A stretch of DNA of 64,000 nt from Candidatus Tepidifontimicrobium thermophilum (GTDB lineage Bacteria > Sysuimicrobiota > Sysuimicrobiia > Sysuimicrobiales > Sysuimicrobiaceae): NCBI GenBank assembly GCA_031296405.1, contig JAVKKH010000012.1, forward strand, positions 1-64,000. Reading direction: 5' to 3'. The position numbers and the translations under genes were made by a program. This document shows positions 61,180-64,000 of the stretch, one piece after another. Below the pieces are notes generated by a model. The model made no database searches. It had not been told where the DNA came from and saw nothing but the letters and a program-made list of their open reading frames with translations. Within the stretch, counting starts at the first letter, position 1; each line of letters opens with the position of its first letter.

Positions 61180-61492
61180 CCCAGTCCTCCAGGGTCACGG
61201 GCCGTCCGTAGATGGACGACAGGAACTCCAGCAGGTCCTCGTGACGCCGCAGCTCCGGGTGGTCCCGCTCGATCTCCCGCGGGGTGAGGTCTTTCACCTG
61301 TTTGTACTCCGTTCGGTCGATGACCGCGCAGAAGATCTTCTGCCGCTCTCCGAACCGGCGGCCTACGGTGACCCACACGATCTGCCCCTCGCGGTACTTG
61401 TCCCGTTTGTCGCCCAGGCGGATGGTGGCGGTCTTGCGCCCCTGCCGGAGCTGTTCTGCGAACACGCTGGAGTAGAAGTTCAGCGCGTACAC
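61145..61492 (-). CDS. ASCH-domain protein
   Basis: A 115-residue beta-barrel protein of the ASCH superfamily: ALNFYSSVFAEQLRQGRKTA, TIRLGDKRDKYREGQIVWVT, FCAVIDRTEYKQVKDLTPRE and DLLEFLSSIYGRPVTLED. ASCH domains are predicted RNA-binding modules, and some members act on modified nucleosides. GTG at 61492 with GAGGAGGGGG upstream. It overlaps the RNA-repair gene kptA tail to tail. Confidence 0.82.
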   Translation of the reverse strand: MYALNFYSSVFAEQLRQGRKTATIRLGDKRDKYREGQIVWVTVGRRFGERQKIFCAVIDRTEYKQVKDLTPREIERDHPELRRHEDLLEFLSSIYGRPVTLEDWVTVVHFSPVRE

Positions 61493-61502
61493 ATCCCCCT
61501 CC

Positions 61503-61967
61503 TCACGGCCGAGCGAGGGTGACCGTGGCGGTGCGGTCCCCCCTCCGTTTGGAGCCCCGGGCCACCTCCTTACCCTGCAGGGTGTAGCGGATGGACACCT
61601 GTTCCAGGCCGCCCAGGGCCGGGGTCGTGATCTGTGCCGGGGGGCTGAAGAGCCGGTCCGCGGCCACGTCGGTGGCGTCGCGGAAGAACTGCGGCCACTC
61701 CGCTCGGACCTGGGGCAGGGCCCGGACCCCGTCCATGGCCACCTCCAGCTCCGCCACGCCGCCGTGCAGGCGCACCGACCGCACGGTGCCCTCACCCACG
61801 AAGCTCTCGGTGAGGTTGCGGATCACCGCCTCCGCGCTGGGGGGACGCCGGGCCGCCTCGTACCGGGCCTGCAGCACGCCCAGGACGACGGCCAGCACGG
61901 CCACCACGCTCACGTACACCAGTACCGGCCGTCGCAGGTCTTCCTTCAGGTTGCGCTTCGCCAACAC
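61503..61967 (-). CDS. Hypothetical membrane-anchored protein
   Basis: A 154-residue protein with a basic N-terminus (KRNLKEDLRRP), one membrane helix and an extracytoplasmic domain: SAEAVIRNLTESFVGEGTVR, RLHGGVAELEVAMDGVRAL, GLEQVSIRYTLQGKEVARG. The domain has a GerMN-like feel but no firm match. Start GTG at 61967 or TTG at 61964; the second has better spacing to GGGGGG. It is followed by the ASCH gene 10 bases later. Confidence 0.65.
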   Translation of the reverse strand: MLAKRNLKEDLRRPVLVYVSVVAVLAVVLGVLQARYEAARRPPSAEAVIRNLTESFVGEGTVRSVRLHGGVAELEVAMDGVRALPQVRAEWPQFFRDATDVAADRLFSPPAQITTPALGGLEQVSIRYTLQGKEVARGSKRRGDRTATVTLARP

Positions 61968-61999
61968 TTCCCCCCGCCACGGCGTCGGATTCGGACCGA

Positions 62000-62007
62000 A
62001 GTATACT
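62000..62007. promoter_or_regulatory. Palindromic -10 (AGTATACT) between divergent genes
   Basis: The perfect palindrome AGTATACT gives TATACT on the plus strand (62002-62007, toward pncA) and TATACT on the minus strand (62000-62005, toward the hypothetical gene). No good -35 is seen for either direction. Confidence 0.45.
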
Positions 62008-62061
62008 ATAGGCGCGAGCTCTAGGCGCGAGGCGTGGCAGACGGGAGGGAGGTGGTGCGCG

Positions 62062-62637
62062 GTGGAACGCGCCGCCCTCATCGTGGTGGATCTCCAGAAC
62101 GACTTCTGCCCGGGCGGGGCGCTGGCGGTGCCGGAGGGAGACCGGATCGTGCCCCTGGTGAACGCCCTGGCCCAGGCGTTTGCGCGCGCGGGCCGTCCTG
62201 TGGTGGCCACGCAGGACTGGCACCCGCAGGACCACGTGTCCTTCCGGGACCGCGGAGGCCCTTGGCCGCCTCACTGCGTCCAAGGCACACCGGGAGCGGA
62301 TCTGCACCCGCAGCTGCGGCGGGAGCCCATCACCCACATCGTCCGGAAGGCGTACCGGCCCGACCAGGAGGCGTACTCCGGGTTCCAGGGGACGGGCCTG
62401 GCGGACCTGCTGCGGGGCCTCGGGGTCGAGGAGGTGTACGTGTGTGGGCTCGCGACCGACTACTGCGTGCACGCCACGGCCCTGGACGCGGCCCGCGCGG
62501 GGTTCCGCACCGCGGTGGTGGAGGACGCGGCGAGGCCCGTGTACCCCGAGCAGGTGCCCGAGCGGCGCAAGGAGTGGGAGCAGGCGGGCGTCCGGGTGGT
62601 CAAGGGCGAGGAAGTGCTGGCCGCTTCCCCCGCCTGA
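62062..62637 (+). CDS. pncA: Nicotinamidase / isochorismatase-family hydrolase
   Basis: A 191-residue hydrolase: ALIVVDLQNDFCPGGALAVP (catalytic aspartate), TQDWHPQDHVSF (metal-binding D and two H), THIVRKAYRPDQEAYSGF (lysine) and VCGLATDYCVHATALDA (nucleophilic cysteine). This full set fits nicotinamidase, converting nicotinamide to nicotinate for NAD+ recycling. GTG at 62062 follows a GGGAGGGAGG tract. It may recycle nicotinamide released by KptA. Confidence 0.92.
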   Translation: MERAALIVVDLQNDFCPGGALAVPEGDRIVPLVNALAQAFARAGRPVVATQDWHPQDHVSFRDRGGPWPPHCVQGTPGADLHPQLRREPITHIVRKAYRPDQEAYSGFQGTGLADLLRGLGVEEVYVCGLATDYCVHATALDAARAGFRTAVVEDAARPVYPEQVPERRKEWEQAGVRVVKGEEVLAASPA

Positions 62638-62642
62638 GCAGG

Positions 62643-62656
62643 CCCGCCCGGGCGGG
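62643..62656. terminator. GC palindrome between convergent pncA and ftsH
   Basis: CCCGCCCGGGCGGG, a perfect 14-base palindrome six bases after the pncA stop. There is no T-run on either strand, so terminator function is uncertain. Confidence 0.3.
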
Positions 62657-62695
62657 GGCGCCCACCCAAGCTCGGCGGCTGCGGATCCCGTGAAC

Positions 62696-64000
62696 TTAAC
62701 TGGCCTCCGGCTTGGGGCGCAGGGAGGGGACCACGGGCGGAGCGGGGACGGTCCGCGGTGGAGCCTGCACCTCCAGGGCGCCCGGCGTGGGCGAGTCCGC
62801 GTCGAGGGGCTGGCCGGCCAGCAGCCGCTCGAGTTCCTCCGCGTCCAGGGACTCCTTCTCCAGCAGTGCCCGGGCGATCACCTCGAGCTTGTCTCGGTTC
62901 GCCTCCAGGATCTGCCGGGCCCGGCCGTAGCACTCGTCGATGATCCGCCGGACCTCCTTGTCGATCTCGTACGCGACCTCCTCGCTGTAGTTCCGGCTCT
63001 CCACCAGGTCCCTTCCTAGGAACACGGGCCCGTGCCGCTTGCCTAAGGACATGGGTCCCAGCTTCTCCGACATCCCGAAGTCGGTGACCATCTTGCGCGC
63101 CATGTCCGTGGCCTGCTCGAAGTCGTTCTCCGCGCCCGTGGTGACCTCCCCGAACACGATCTCCTCCGCCACCCGGCCGCCCATGGCCACGGTGATCTCG
63201 TCCAGCAGCTCGGCCCGGGTCCGGGTGTACCGGTCCTCGGGGGGCATCCCCATCACGTAGCCCAGCGCCATGCCCCGCGAAACGATGGTCACCTTGTGGG
63301 GCGGGTCCGCGTGGGGCAGGAGCTTCCGCAGCAGGGCGTGTCCGGCTTCGTGGAACGCCACCAGCTCCCGCTCCCGCTGCGACAGGACCCGGCTGCGGCG
63401 CTGGGGTCCCGCGATGACCCGCTCGATGGCCTCGTCGAACTCCGCCATGGTGATGCGGCGCTTGTTCCGGCGCGCGGCCAGCAGGGCCGCCTCGTTCACG
63501 AGGTTCGCCAGGTCAGCGCCCGAGAACCCCGGGGTCCGCTTGGCCAGCACGTCCACGTTCACGTCCTCCGCCAGCGGCTTGCCCCGCAGGTGCACCTCCA
63601 GGATGGCCCTGCGGCCCTTGGTGTCGGGGTTGTCCACCACGATGCGCCGGTCGAACCGGCCCGGGCGCAAAAGCGCCGGGTCCAGGATGTCGGGGCGGTT
63701 GGTGGCGGCGATCACGATGATGCCGGCGTTGGGATCGAACCCGTCCATCTCCACCAGGAGCTGGTTCAGGGTCTGCTCCCGCTCGTCGTGGCCCCCACCC
63801 AGCCCCGCGCCCCGCTGGCGACCCACCGCGTCGATCTCGTCGATGAACACCAGGCAGGGCGCGTTCTTCTTCGCCTGGTCGAAGAGGTCCCGCACCCGCG
63901 AGGCCCCCACCCCGACGAACATCTCCACGAACTCGGAGCCGGAGATGGAGAAGAAGGGCACCCCGGCCTCCCCGGCCACGGCCTTGGCCAGCAGCGTCTT
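62696..64000 (-). CDS. ftsH: ATP-dependent zinc metalloprotease FtsH, N-terminus beyond the window
   Basis: About 434 residues from the end of Walker A ([15 protein letters not shown]) to the C-terminus. Seen: Walker [14 protein letters not shown], second region of homology [12 protein letters not shown], zinc motif [10 protein letters not shown] and third ligand in [12 protein letters not shown]. FtsH degrades membrane and short-lived cytoplasmic proteins. The C-terminal tail is Pro-rich and disordered. The N-terminal membrane region lies past base 64000. Confidence 0.96.
   Translation of the reverse strand, partial: KTLLAKAVAGEAGVPFFSISGSEFVEMFVGVGASRVRDLFDQAKKNAPCLVFIDEIDAVGRQRGAGLGGGHDEREQTLNQLLVEMDGFDPNAGIIVIAATNRPDILDPALLRPGRFDRRIVVDNPDTKGRRAILEVHLRGKPLAEDVNVDVLAKRTPGFSGADLANLVNEAALLAARRNKRRITMAEFDEAIERVIAGPQRRSRVLSQRERELVAFHEAGHALLRKLLPHADPPHKVTIVSRGMALGYVMGMPPEDRYTRTRAELLDEITVAMGGRVAEEIVFGEVTTGAENDFEQATDMARKMVTDFGMSEKLGPMSLGKRHGPVFLGRDLVESRNYSEEVAYEIDKEVRRIIDECYGRARQILEANRDKLEVIARALLEKESLDAEELERLLAGQPLDADSPTPGALEVQAPPRTVPAPPVVPSLRPKPEAS

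Overview
This window is very GC-rich, gene-dense bacterial chromosome. Most genes lie on the minus strand and many overlap by exactly 4 bases (GTGA, ATGA or TTGA). The gene content points to a deep-branching, monoderm-like or Terrabacteria-type lineage. Markers are DUF4321, DUF2905, SpoIID, the yebC-ruvCAB block, CoaX with an ECF S component, ClpC, bacillithiol-type genes and a tRNA with an encoded CCA. A thermophilic candidate phylum such as the CSP1-3/Armatimonadota neighbourhood would fit, but that placement is inference; no rRNA is present.

Layout. 1-3137: 5' part of radC, DUF4321, tatA, a holin-X-like membrane protein, and a histidine kinase with an ANTAR response regulator. 3211-11579: a polyprenyl diphosphate synthase gene and an unusual respiratory cluster. 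In transcription order the cluster holds a diheme lipoprotein cytochrome c, a Tat-exported Rieske protein, cytochrome b #1, two small membrane proteins, cytochrome b #2 fused to a 2[4Fe-4S] domain, an FlpD/MvhD-type iron-sulfur protein, a 38-residue membrane peptide, a CcoN-like subunit, a CcoO-like cytochrome c and one more cytochrome c. 11770-22458: one long operon running hemA, hemC, hemD, hemB, hemL, a glycosyltransferase, bshB1-like, bshC-like, ccmA, ccmB, ccmC, ccmD, ccmE. 22517-32725: HD-domain protein, glutamate dehydrogenase, yajC, a plus-strand orphan, spoIID/lytB, DUF2905, ruvBAC, yebC, a class A PBP and bcp. 32811-33304: tRNA-Ala(CGC) followed by a duplicated tRNA 3' half. 33305-39970: a frameshifted hypothetical, a cupredoxin and a complete liv transporter. 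40171-51418: cell-envelope genes (divergent deacetylase, ctpA, M23 peptidase, ftsEX), surE, cutA, a HEAT-repeat protein, a nuclease-like gene with hpt, and clpC. 51646-64000: greA, an acyl-ACP-reductase-like gene with its partner, coaX, an ECF S component, P1 peptidase, birA, folKBP, glutamate formimidoyltransferase, kptA, an ASCH protein, pncA and the 3' part of ftsH.

The most interesting system is the respiratory cluster at 4185-11579. Cytochrome b #2 keeps all four heme-ligand histidines. Cytochrome b #1 keeps only the low-potential (bL) pair; both bH ligands are replaced (R98, Y207). The CcoN-like protein aligns along its length with cbb3 oxidase subunit I, yet all six histidines that bind heme b, heme b3 and CuB are replaced. 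The ferredoxin domain and the FlpD protein suggest that this Rieske/cytochrome b assembly exchanges low-potential electrons with a cytoplasmic partner, instead of being a plain bc-oxidase chain. The adjacent heme, ccm and polyprenyl genes supply heme, c-type cytochrome maturation and the quinone tail.

Several sigma70-type promoters can be read: hemA, greA, the respiratory operon, the nuclease-hpt pair and tRNA-Ala. Two divergent gene pairs appear to share a near-palindromic -10 element.
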